Below, piece after piece: positions 1 to 5,422 of a stretch of 6,597 nucleotides of DNA. The stretch spans positions 1 to 6,597 of the forward strand of contig CALLKH010000454.1 in the NCBI GenBank assembly GCA_938008425.1, written 5' to 3'. Numbering within the stretch: the stretch's first letter is position 1; each line of letters begins with the position of its first letter. Source of the DNA: an uncultured Planctomycetaceae bacterium. GTDB lineage: Bacteria; Planctomycetota; Phycisphaerae; UBA1845; UTPLA1. Below the pieces are notes generated by a model that was given only the letters and a program-made list of their open reading frames with translations, did not search any database and had not been told where the DNA came from. The translations under genes were made by a program, and so were the position numbers.

Positions 1-1
1 G

Positions 2-685
2 GCCCATCTCACCTGCGTCGGCGCCAGCCAGGACGAGATCGGCGCCGTGCTCGAGCGTCTTCGAAGCGCCGGAATTCAGAACATTCTCGCCCTTCGCGGC
101 GACCCGCCCAAAGGCGAGACCGCGTTCGTCGCCCAGGCCGACGGCTTTCCCTATGCCAGCGAACTCATCCGCTATCTCCGCGGAAATTTCACCTTCGGCA
201 TCGGCGCAGCCTGTTACCCCGAGGGCCACGTTGAATGCCTCGGCGCGGGCGGCAAACGTGATCTCGACCGCGATCTGGAGAACCTCGTCCGCAAGGTCGA
301 CGCGGGCGTGGACTTTCTCGTCACGCAGCTTTTCTTCGACAACGACGCCTATTTCAATTTCGTCTCCCGGGCCCGAAAGGCCGGCATCGGCGTTCCGATC
401 ATCCCCGGCATCATGCCGATCACCAACGTCGAACAGGTTCGCCGCTTCACTGACATGTGCGGCGCGAGCCTGCCGCCGACGCTGATCAAGGAACTGGATC
501 GCCTCAAGGACAATCCCGACGCCGTGCTCTCGCAGGGCGTTGCCTACGCCACCGCTCAATGCTTTGATTTGCTCCAGCGCGGCGCGCCCGGCATTCACTT
601 CTATACGCTTAACAAGTCGTCGGCCACGCGGACCATCCTCACCGCGCTTCGCACCATCTGGCCGCCCGCCATGCGACCGGCTTGA
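2..685 (+). CDS. metF: methylenetetrahydrofolate reductase, 5'-truncated by window edge
   Basis: Reduces 5,10-methylene-THF to 5-methyl-THF using FAD, which supplies the methyl group for methionine synthesis; a cytosolic TIM-barrel enzyme. The frame is open from base 2 and gives 227 visible residues beginning AHLTCVG, a typical internal MetF strand. Other family signatures are LRGDPP (visible residues 31-36, whose Asp lies in the flavin/folate region), CYPEGH (71-76), TQLFFDN (108-114), PIIPGIMPI (132-140) and GIHFYTLN (197-204) close to the C-terminus. Bacterial MetF is roughly 290-300 residues, so about 70 N-terminal residues, including the catalytic Glu, lie left of the window. The GTG at 47 is inside the protein and is not the start. 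The stop is TGA at 683-685. The next gene has its own promoter, so metF is probably the last gene of its transcript. Confidence 0.95.
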   Translation, partial: AHLTCVGASQDEIGAVLERLRSAGIQNILALRGDPPKGETAFVAQADGFPYASELIRYLRGNFTFGIGAACYPEGHVECLGAGGKRDLDRDLENLVRKVDAGVDFLVTQLFFDNDAYFNFVSRARKAGIGVPIIPGIMPITNVEQVRRFTDMCGASLPPTLIKELDRLKDNPDAVLSQGVAYATAQCFDLLQRGAPGIHFYTLNKSSATRTILTALRTIWPPAMRPA

Positions 686-714
686 TTGGATGTGCGGCGT
701 CGATGGCCCAACCT

Positions 715-732
715 GGCCGGACGAACCCGGCC
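715..732 (+). terminator. weak GC hairpin after metF, possible terminator
   Basis: GGCCGG (715-720) and CCGGCC (727-732) form a 6-bp stem around a 6-nt loop, 30 bases past the metF stop. No T-run follows, so this is not a canonical intrinsic terminator. It is listed because it is the only clear dyad in the gap; in such GC-rich DNA it could be chance. Confidence 0.2.
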
Positions 733-805
733 GCCGGTCGGAATTCCTCGCCGGCCCGGATTTGACCCGCCCTCCAGAATTCTGACGACACGGCGACGGC
801 TCCTC

Positions 806-814
806 TGCTAGAAT
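806..814 (+). promoter_or_regulatory. extended -10 promoter of rfbD (TGcTAGAAT)
   Basis: TGCTAGAAT matches the sigma70 extended -10 (TGnTATAAT) at all but one position, and it lies 30 bases before the rfbD start. The expected transcription start is about 820, giving a leader of roughly 25 nt. No good -35 sits at 16-18 bp: ACGACA (785-790, spacing 18) is the nearest candidate, and TTGACC at 762 is too far away. An extended -10 can work without a strong -35. GAGGG at 830-834 is the ribosome binding site, 10 nt before ATG 845. Confidence 0.5.
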
Positions 815-844
815 CGCGGGCCATCGTGTGAGGGATCGCCCGTC

Positions 845-1702
845 ATGAAATGTTCCAAAGTTCTCATTACCGGCGCCACAGGCCAGCTGGGGTCCGCCGT
901 GGTCGATCTCTTCCGGCTCAACGCCGATGCCGAGGTGCTGGGGCGCGGCCGTCACGAGCTGGATATCTCCAGCGCCGTCTATGTGGCCTCCGCGATCGAA
1001 TCCTCCGCGCCCGACCTCGTCATTAACTGCGCGGCATTCACCCGCGTTGATGACTGCGAGACGAACGAGGACCGCGCCATGAAGATCAACGGCGAAGGCG
1101 CGGGCCACGTCGCGAAGGCCGCCCGCGCGGTCGGCGCCGATCTCATTCACGTGTCCACCGATTACATCTTCGACGGCTGCGCGACCGAGCCCATTCCTGA
1201 AGATGCCCAGCCCGCCGCGCCGGAAAAACTCTCCGCCTACGGCCGTTCCAAGCTGCTCGGCGAACAGCGCGTTCGCGAGCATCACCCGGAGGCGGTGATC
1301 CTGCGCACCGCCTGGCTCTTCGGCCGGAGCGGGCCGTGTTTTCCGAGAACCATTCTGCAGCGGGCCCGCGAGGGCATGCCGCTCCGCGTCGTCAACGATC
1401 AGCGCGGGGCCCCGACCTATGCCAATGATCTGGCATGGGCGATTCTCGAACTCGCCCAGCACCAGGTCAGCGGCACCTATCACTTCACCAACGCCGGCGC
1501 GTGCACCTGGCACGAGTACGCCGCCGAAATCCTCCGGCTGGCCGGCATCATTTCGAGCATCGAAGCGATCTCCAGCGAGGAACTGGGCCGCCCGGCGCGA
1601 CGGCCGGCCTACTCGGTGCTCGACATGACACGCTTCATCGCCGACACCGGCTTTCGGCCGAGGCCCTGGCAGGCGGCGCTGGAAGAGTATTTCAAGAGCT
1701 GA
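845..1702 (+). CDS. rfbD: dTDP-4-dehydrorhamnose reductase (RfbD/RmlD)
   Basis: Catalyses the last step of dTDP-L-rhamnose synthesis, NAD(P)H reduction of dTDP-4-dehydro-L-rhamnose, feeding rhamnose into surface polysaccharide. The protein is 285 residues, the normal family length. It is an extended short-chain dehydrogenase. The Rossmann nucleotide-binding motif G10ATGQLG16 follows the first beta strand. ELDIS (38-42) is the usual acidic stretch after strand 2, and VINCAAFTRVDDCE (59-72) is the typical RmlD block. The catalytic elements are S104/T105 in HVSTDYIFDG and Y132xxxK136 in AYGRSKLLGE. RTAWLFG (154-160) and the GTYHFTN stretch (210-216) also fit the family. ATG 845 is chosen because of the GAGGG ribosome binding site and the nearby promoter. 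No other rhamnose gene (rfbA, rfbB, rfbC) is in view, so it stands alone here. Confidence 0.95.
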   Translation: MKCSKVLITGATGQLGSAVVDLFRLNADAEVLGRGRHELDISSAVYVASAIESSAPDLVINCAAFTRVDDCETNEDRAMKINGEGAGHVAKAARAVGADLIHVSTDYIFDGCATEPIPEDAQPAAPEKLSAYGRSKLLGEQRVREHHPEAVILRTAWLFGRSGPCFPRTILQRAREGMPLRVVNDQRGAPTYANDLAWAILELAQHQVSGTYHFTNAGACTWHEYAAEILRLAGIISSIEAISSEELGRPARRPAYSVLDMTRFIADTGFRPRPWQAALEEYFKS

Positions 1703-1739
1703 GTCCCCGGCCGGCGACCTGAATTCATCGTGGATGAGA

Positions 1740-1757
1740 TACTCTTTCGGAGGAGTA
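1740..1757 (+). terminator. small hairpin between convergent rfbD and antiporter, possible terminator
   Basis: TACTCTT (1740-1746) pairs with AGGAGTA (1751-1757), including one U-G pair, around a TCGG tetraloop. It lies 38 bases after the rfbD stop and just before the antiporter stop. In the other direction the U-G pair becomes A-C, so it favours the plus strand. A C-run rather than a T-run follows, so termination is uncertain. Confidence 0.25.
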
Positions 1758-1768
1758 CCCCCGCGACG

Positions 1769-3253
1769 CTATTCCTGCTGTGGACGGCCGAACAACAACT
1801 CGATGAATGGACGATCCTCATGCCGGCAGAATATGTAGACGTGGTCGCCAGAGTGCAGGACCGTTGAGCCGCGGGCGGCCACCAGATCGCCGCCCCGGAT
1901 GATCAGGACCGCGGCGGACTCCGGTGGAAATGGAATATTGGCAAGCGAGGCGTCGCAAACCGCGAGCGACTCCGTGATGAAGAACGAGATCAGATCGCCG
2001 CTCATCAGGCGCGTCGAGTTGATTTCGAGCACCGCGGGCGGAACGGGAACTCCCGTCGCCTCGAGGCCGAGCCGACGCGTAATCCATCGAATGGTCGCGC
2101 CCGGCAGGAGCGCGCTCAACACCACCACAAAGAACACGATGTTGAAGACCTTCATCGCCCCGGGAACACCGGAGAGCACCGGGAAGGTTGCCAATATGAT
2201 CGGCACCGCGCCGCGCAGACCCACCCAGCCGATGTACAACGACTCCCGAAATGGATACCGAAAGGGCGCCAGGCACAGGGCGACAGAGAGCGGCCGCGCG
2301 ACAAAACTCAGGAACAGCGCGACAAGAAATCCCTCCTTCGCCACGGGCCAAAGCTGGCTGGGAAACACGAGCAGTCCGAGCATGAGGAACATGGCAACCT
2401 GCCCGAGCCAGCCCAGTGCATCGTGAATGCGAATGAGCCCGTTACGGTACGGAAGGGGACCGTTGCCCAGAACGACCGCGGCGATAAAAGCGGCGAGGAA
2501 GCCGCTCCCCCGGGCGAGCGTCGCAATGCCGAACGCGAGAAGCCCGATGCCCAGCGTCAGCACCGGGTAGAGCCCGGCCGTTGAGAGCCTCACCCGCTCA
2601 AGCAACCATCGCGCGCCAAAGCCGAGTGTCATGCCGGTGGCCGTACCGATCACGAGTTGAAGTGGAATGTCAACCAGCAGCCACGGCGTCGGCTGCGCCT
2701 GTTCAACAAAGAGCAGCGTCGCCGTGACGGTGAGAATCACGGCCATCGGGTCGTTCAGCCCCGATTCCAGTTCGATGGTGCTGCCGACGCGCGGCTGAAG
2801 CCGGAGAGCGCCTCCCCGGAGCACGGCGAAGACCGTCGCCGCGTCGGTTGACGACACCACGGCGCCCAGGACCACCGATTCCGCCAGTGTGAGTCCCAGC
2901 AGCCATGCAAAGGTTGCGACGAGCCCTGCCGTCACGGCCACGCCGATCGTCGCCAGCACCGCCGCCGGGAAAACACACCGGCGTACGGTCGCCCATGCGG
3001 TATTCAATCCGCCGTCGAGCAGGATCAGCACCAGCGCGGCGGTACCGAGTCGAAACGCGAGTTGATAGTCGTCGAAGTGAATGCCGCCGATCGCCTCTGA
3101 TCCGGCCAGCATTCCCAGGACGAGAAAGACGAAGACAAGTGGAACGCCGAAGCGCTCGACGGGCCGCCCCAGGAGCGCGCAGCTCAGCAGGAGCACGCCG
3201 AAGATGGCGAGCAGCAGAGCCGTGGACGAAAATTCCATTGCGCCGAGCAACAT
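1769..3253 (-). CDS. nhaP2: CPA1-family potassium/proton antiporter with TrkA_C domain (NhaP2/CvrA type)
   Basis: Inner-membrane antiporter, probably exporting K+ (or Na+) in exchange for protons. It has 494 residues from ATG 3253. About a dozen hydrophobic segments cover residues 10-390. CPA1 signatures are LILLDGGL (76-83), SSTDAATVFAVL (134-145), the ion-binding Asn-Asp pair in ELESGLNDPMAV (161-172) and GLRGAVPI (345-352). Residues about 408-485 form a soluble RCK_C/TrkA_C domain (LISFFITESL, GDLVAARG, SGDHVYIF), as in NhaP2. The frame stays open far upstream to 3868, but that part is hydrophilic, antisense to the neighbour gene and unlike any antiporter. An AGGGAG (3268-3273) precedes ATG 3253 at a longish 14 nt; ATG 3238 (MEFSS) is the alternative start and has no ribosome binding site. 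The ion specificity is inferred from the family. Confidence 0.88.
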   Translation of the reverse strand: MLLGAMEFSSTALLLAIFGVLLLSCALLGRPVERFGVPLVFVFLVLGMLAGSEAIGGIHFDDYQLAFRLGTAALVLILLDGGLNTAWATVRRCVFPAAVLATIGVAVTAGLVATFAWLLGLTLAESVVLGAVVSSTDAATVFAVLRGGALRLQPRVGSTIELESGLNDPMAVILTVTATLLFVEQAQPTPWLLVDIPLQLVIGTATGMTLGFGARWLLERVRLSTAGLYPVLTLGIGLLAFGIATLARGSGFLAAFIAAVVLGNGPLPYRNGLIRIHDALGWLGQVAMFLMLGLLVFPSQLWPVAKEGFLVALFLSFVARPLSVALCLAPFRYPFRESLYIGWVGLRGAVPIILATFPVLSGVPGAMKVFNIVFFVVVLSALLPGATIRWITRRLGLEATGVPVPPAVLEINSTRLMSGDLISFFITESLAVCDASLANIPFPPESAAVLIIRGGDLVAARGSTVLHSGDHVYIFCRHEDRPFIELLFGRPQQE

Positions 3254-3400
3254 CTGACGTCTTTCTTCTCCCTGTGAACAAGACCTTCCGCAGCAAGTTA
3301 TCGAATCGGCGCGATGCGGGCAACGAAGGCGGACTTCCGGCAGATCCTCATCGCCGACTGACAAAGGTAGACGAATGAAGCAAATGGCTCCGGCCGGCGC

Positions 3401-3429
3401 TTGATCCAGTGTGGTGAAGTTGAGAGAAT
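3401..3429 (+). promoter_or_regulatory. candidate promoter of the zinc-ribbon membrane gene
   Basis: TTGATC (3401-3406) and GAGAAT (3424-3429) are separated by 17 bp and each matches the sigma70 consensus at four of six positions. The leader to ATG 3497 would be about 60 nt and would contain a small hairpin, GACGG-TTT-CCGTC (3454-3466). The rest of the 243-bp divergent gap with the antiporter shows only a poor minus-strand candidate (GATAAC near 3297-3302, with TTGCCC 15 bp upstream). Confidence 0.35.
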
Positions 3430-3496
3430 TATGGTTCGACAGGGGCCGGAGTCGACGGTTTCCGTCATCACCCCAAGTCGCGCCGGAGACATCGTC

Positions 3497-3766
3497 ATGA
3501 GCGACATCCCCATCGCCGCGCCGCCCGCGCCCGAGGCGGACATTCTGGCGGACGACACGCCGTGCCGAAGCTGCGGCTACAACCTGCGCGGCCGTCGGAC
3601 CGACACGGTCTGCTCCGAGTGCGGCACGCCGGTGATGAATTCGCTGGGCTCGAACCAGCTGCAATTCGCGAACCCCGCGTGGCTGGCGAAGATCGGCCTC
3701 GGCGTGCGGATCTATGCGTGGGCGATGGCCATCGGGTTTGCAGCGGGGCTTACCCTCGGTTTGTAA
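3497..3766 (+). CDS. zinc-ribbon membrane protein, N-terminal piece ended by in-frame TAA
   Basis: An 89-residue product. After a Pro/Ala-rich lead comes a four-cysteine zinc ribbon, C23-x2-C26-GYNLRG...C39-x2-C42-G, the N-terminal ribbon seen on many planctomycete membrane proteins of unknown function. Next is ANPAWLAKIGLGVRI (59-72) and a hydrophobic helix AWAMAIGFAAGLTLGL that runs straight into TAA 3764-3766. Beyond the stop the same frame continues as IVIVVVL, so the helix looks cut in two. ATG 3497 is chosen because GGAG (3485-3488) lies 8 nt before it; the ATG at 3401 has no such site and would add an unlike N-terminus. No substrate is known; the ribbon is presumed to bind zinc. It is probably the first third of one 317-codon gene with the next entry, through a nonsense mutation, a base-call error or readthrough. 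A genuine short protein is less likely. Confidence 0.7.
   Translation: MSDIPIAAPPAPEADILADDTPCRSCGYNLRGRRTDTVCSECGTPVMNSLGSNQLQFANPAWLAKIGLGVRIYAWAMAIGFAAGLTLGL
3764..3766 (+). other. in-frame TAA interrupting the zinc-ribbon membrane gene
   Basis: The codons read CTC GGT TTG TAA ATC GTG ATC GTG. The frame before and after is the same, with no shift, and both sides encode hydrophobic helix. All complete or terminal stops of the other genes here are TGA or TAG, so TAA appears only at this internal position. One base substitution would restore a continuous 317-codon gene (3497-4450). Confidence 0.6.
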
Positions 3767-3769
3767 ATC

Positions 3770-4450
3770 GTGATCGTGGTTGTTTTGACCGGCCCGGGCG
3801 GCGGCAGGGTGACATTCCTTCAATATGCCGTCCTCGGTCTTGCGGCCCTGGTCGGATTGGCCGGACAAGCCGCAGCCTATCTGATATCTTTGCCCGAACC
3901 CGGCGCGGCAATGGATCCGAGTGTTGAGCGTAGCAGGAAGTTCATTCGAATCTGCATCGGGCCTGCCATCCTCTCGGTGGGATTCGTGCCATTTCTGACC
4001 AGCGGCGTGCTGTCCGAAGGCGTGACGATCGCGATGCTGGTGCTGCTACTGCCCATCGGGTTGCTGGTCGCGGGCGCGGAGTACGCGAAGTTCGTGCTCT
4101 ATGGGAACTGGGCCATCCGGATCCCCGATGAATCGCTGAGGAGCCGGGCCAATCTGCTTAAATTCGGATTTGTCATACCGATGGCACTACATCAGATCAT
4201 GTCTTCCGTGTCGGTGCTTCTGCAATTCGCCGGCCCCGGCGCGACGACGACTGCGGTCATGATGTCCGCGCTGAGCGGGCTCGTCGCGCTGACCCTGTTC
4301 GTGTTCAGTATCTTGCTGATTCTCATGCTCTTTCGACTCGGCCGGGCGCTGATGGCCCATGAGGCGATCGCCCGCGCGATCTGGAGTCCGGACGGCTACG
4401 CGGGCCGTTCGGGCAGCGCTGAACCCGCCGACACCGCCGTGGTGCAATAG
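3770..4450 (+). CDS. multi-helix membrane protein, C-terminal piece of the interrupted zinc-ribbon gene
   Basis: If translated separately, GTG 3770 gives 226 residues; GTG 3776 and TTG 3785 are other choices, and none has a good ribosome binding site. The sequence holds about five hydrophobic spans: residues 14-40 (VTFLQYAVLG...), 57-80 (IRICIGPAIL...), 83-110 (VTIAMLVLLLPIGLLVAGAEYAKFVL), 129-154 (LLKFGFVIPMAL...), and 164-190 (a long leucine/valine-rich helix). Short charged loops separate them, and a hydrophilic tail ends in TAVVQ. No enzymatic motif is visible. It starts three bases after the upstream TAA in the same frame, so the two pieces were most likely one protein: zinc ribbon plus six helices. 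Reinitiation after the stop (TAAATCGTG) could still yield this part. The stop is TAG 4448-4450. The function is unknown. Confidence 0.65.
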   Translation: MIVVVLTGPGGGRVTFLQYAVLGLAALVGLAGQAAAYLISLPEPGAAMDPSVERSRKFIRICIGPAILSVGFVPFLTSGVLSEGVTIAMLVLLLPIGLLVAGAEYAKFVLYGNWAIRIPDESLRSRANLLKFGFVIPMALHQIMSSVSVLLQFAGPGATTTAVMMSALSGLVALTLFVFSILLILMLFRLGRALMAHEAIARAIWSPDGYAGRSGSAEPADTAVVQ

Positions 4451-4461
4451 GCCTCTGACAT

Positions 4462-4475
4462 CAGTCGCACGACTG
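4462..4475 (+). terminator. hairpin just after the membrane gene, possible terminator
   Basis: CAGTC (4462-4466) and GACTG (4471-4475) form a 5-bp stem with loop GCAC, starting 12 bases after the TAG at 4448-4450 and 4 bases before the 21-bp array. No T-run follows, so a terminator role is only suggested by position. Confidence 0.2.
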
Positions 4476-4478
4476 CGG

Positions 4479-4688
4479 CTGCGCATCCCCCGGACGCCCC
4501 GGCGTATCCCGATGGCGCGGCGGCGCATCCCCGCATCAGAGAATCACATCCCTGCGCCCGGGCATTGCATCCACGTGCCAGTGCTTTGCATGCCTGCGCC
4601 GCGGCATTGCATCCCTGATTCGGCCGGTTTGATCCCTGCGAACCCCGATGCCATCCCTTCCCTTCGCGAATGCATCCATGAAATTCAG
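4479..4688. repeat. ten-unit degenerate 21-bp tandem array, exactly phased, core GCATCCCTG
   Basis: An ATCC or near-ATCC core begins at 4485, 4506, 4527, 4548, 4569, 4590, 4611, 4632, 4653 and 4674, every 21 bases with no insertion or deletion; position 4695 continues the phase but with ATGG. The A and T are invariant. The two following C's are kept in all ten units except one G (4592). The base before A is usually C, and TG often follows the core (units 4-8 and 10 show it fully or in part). The remaining dozen positions per unit are widely diverged. Twenty-one base pairs is two turns of B-DNA, so all cores face the same side of the helix; it is also seven codons. In one plus-strand frame the units read as x-I-P heptads, and on the minus strand as G-C-x5 heptads, but neither frame has a ribosome binding site. 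The function is unknown: a protein-binding array, a decayed coding repeat, or a minisatellite. Confidence 0.85.
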
Positions 4689-4701
4689 AATTTGATGGAT
4701 G
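4673..4701. repeat. AT-rich 29-bp dyad closing the 21-bp array
   Basis: CATCCAT (4673-4679) is matched by ATGGATG (4695-4701), and inside it AAATT (4681-4685) is matched by AATTT (4689-4693) around CAG, with one G-G mismatch in between. That makes 12 paired bases. The left arm is the core of the tenth array unit and the right arm is an inverted core at the phase position of the eleventh. The stretch 4674-4706 is about 30% GC, far below its surroundings. As RNA it would fold into a hairpin on either strand; as DNA it could be an operator or an easily melted site. Confidence 0.6.
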
Positions 4702-4706
4702 AATTC

Positions 4707-4722
4707 GAGCCCCGCGGGGCTC
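4707..4722. repeat. perfect 16-bp GC palindrome
   Basis: GAGCCCCGCGGGGCTC reads the same on both strands and lies five bases past the AT-rich dyad. As RNA it would give a 6-bp stem with a CGCG loop. No T-run follows on the plus strand. It could be a terminator stem for leftward transcription coming from tRNA-Ser, or part of the array structure. Confidence 0.45.
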
Positions 4723-4879
4723 AGCCGACGCGCAACCCTTGCGCAGGACCACCCGGGCGATGCTGAAAACGGGGTCCTGGTGGGTGGCCTCTATGGGCAT
4801 GTCGTCGCCAAGCGCGGGCGTCGAAGCGTGAAGCTCTTTTCTCGACGGCTTGCCGTTTGGCGGTGATGGGTTCAGGAAA
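4723..4879. other. gene-free stretch with further inverted repeats between array and tRNA
   Basis: I see no supported gene here. GCGCAA (4730-4735) and TTGCGC (4739-4744) form a perfect 6-bp stem around CCC. CAGGACC (4744-4750) and GGTCCTG (4773-4779) form a 7-bp inverted repeat with a 22-nt loop. CGTCGA (4819-4824) and TCGACG (4842-4847) form another with a 17-nt loop. ACGGC-TT-GCCGT (4845-4856) follows. Leftward transcripts from tRNA-Ser would pass through all of them, so some may serve in 3' trimming or termination, although no classic U-tract is present. A minus-strand frame is open across this stretch but overlaps the tRNA and lacks a start signal. Confidence 0.4.
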
Positions 4880-4966
4880 CGGAGAGGGGGGGATTCGAAC
4901 CCCCGGTACGTGTTACCGTACACATGCTTTCCAAGCATGCACCTTCAGCCACTCGGACACCTCTCC
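4880..4966 (-). tRNA. tRNA-Ser (anticodon GGA)
   Basis: The reverse complement folds into a class II tRNA: acceptor arm GGAGAGG (4960-4966) with CCTCTCC (4881-4887), and G at 4880 as the discriminator base usual for serine. The D arm contains GAGTGGCTGAAGG. The anticodon loop is TTGGAAA with anticodon GGA at 4930-4932, reading UCC and UCU. A long variable arm (TACGGTAACACGTA) is the serine hallmark, and the T arm GGGGGTTCGAATCCCCC is perfect. CCA is not encoded, so it would be added after transcription. No promoter boxes are obvious in the 166-bp gap to the divergent gene. Confidence 0.97.
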
Positions 4967-5020
4967 AGGTTGTCGCGACGCCCCGCCATTTCGCCCGCTT
5001 GATGCGTCCGCGAGGCTTGG

Positions 5021-5049
5021 TTGGCGACCCGCCGCAGGGCCACTAAGAT
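5021..5049 (+). promoter_or_regulatory. candidate promoter of the ABM gene pair
   Basis: TTGGCG (5021-5026) and TAAGAT (5044-5049) are 17 bp apart, each four of six matches to the sigma70 consensus. The leader to ATG 5133 would be about 75 nt. A second candidate is TATAGG (5070-5075) with TAGACC (5049-5054) at a short 15-bp spacing. Both are weak, and the choice is a guess from position. Confidence 0.3.
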
Positions 5050-5132
5050 AGACCGCTCGCAACGGATTGTATAGGCCTTCTCGCGGCCGGCCCCGCCGCC
5101 CGCCGCCCTTGAACAACACGGAGATACGCACC

Positions 5133-5417
5133 ATGGTCACCATCGGCATGAATTACAAGGTTCTCCCCGGCAAGGAGGAAACCTTCGAAAGCGCCTTCCG
5201 CAAGGTCATCCACGCCATGCGGGAAATCTCGGGCCACTCGAAGTCCAAGATGTTCCGCGACATCGACGACGCCCGAAGCTACGTGATCCTCTCGGAGTGG
5301 AGCGATAAAGGCGCGTTTGATGCCTTCATCGGCTCCGATACGTTTCGAAACGTCGCCAACTGGGGCAAGGAACAGATTCTCGAAGGCCGCCCGTCACACA
5401 CCTATTACGAGCACTGA
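5133..5417 (+). CDS. antibiotic biosynthesis monooxygenase (ABM) fold protein
   Basis: A 94-residue single-domain ferredoxin-like dimer fold, as in YgiN quinol monooxygenase, ActVA-Orf6 and IsdG-type heme oxygenases; cytosolic. The order fits: first strand VTIGMNYKVLPG (2-13), helix EETFESAFRKVIHAMRE (15-31), then SGHSKSKMFRDIDDARSYVILSEW (33-56) with the hallmark strand ending in SEW, then helix DKGAFDAFIGSDTFRNVANW (58-77). Asn7 matches the position of the IsdG-family Asn, and Trp56 lies in the usual SEW strand. The helix that carries the heme-ligand His in IsdG here reads FRNVANW with no His, so canonical heme degradation is unlikely. The substrate is unknown. ATG 5133 has GGAG (5120-5123) 9 nt upstream; a longer frame from 5067 has no such support. 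The next gene starts 5 bases after its stop, indicating an operon. Confidence 0.85.
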   Translation: MVTIGMNYKVLPGKEETFESAFRKVIHAMREISGHSKSKMFRDIDDARSYVILSEWSDKGAFDAFIGSDTFRNVANWGKEQILEGRPSHTYYEH

Positions 5418-5422
5418 TCCGA

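Noticed and set aside
1899..2426. Plus-strand frame of 175 codons
   Set aside because: Antisense shadow of the antiporter; no ribosome binding site and no recognisable motif.
2703..3323. Long minus-strand frame rich in Arg
   Set aside because: An out-of-frame shadow of the antiporter gene with the Arg/Ala/Gly bias typical of alternate frames in GC-rich DNA.
3375..3404. Nine-codon frame MKQMAPAGA before the zinc-ribbon gene
   Set aside because: Too short to support, no clear ribosome binding site, and it lies upstream of the likely transcription start.
3254..3868. N-terminal extension of the antiporter frame by about 205 codons
   Set aside because: It is hydrophilic, low in complexity, antisense to the zinc-ribbon gene with its good ribosome binding site, and CPA1 antiporters begin with a membrane helix, as at ATG 3253 or 3238.
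4479..4688. CRISPR array
   Set aside because: The units abut at a fixed 21 bp with only a short degenerate core and no spacers, and no cas gene is present.
4701..4713. Resemblance of GAATTCGAGCCCC to the tRNA-Ser T-loop (ATTCGAACCCC), possible attachment site
   Set aside because: The match is about a dozen bases with a mismatch, no integrase or second tRNA end is present, and the sequence is already explained by the adjoining palindromes.
4857..5051. Plus-strand frame reading EGGIRTPGTCYRTHAFQ
   Set aside because: This is the antisense of tRNA-Ser read as protein, a well-known false gene prediction.
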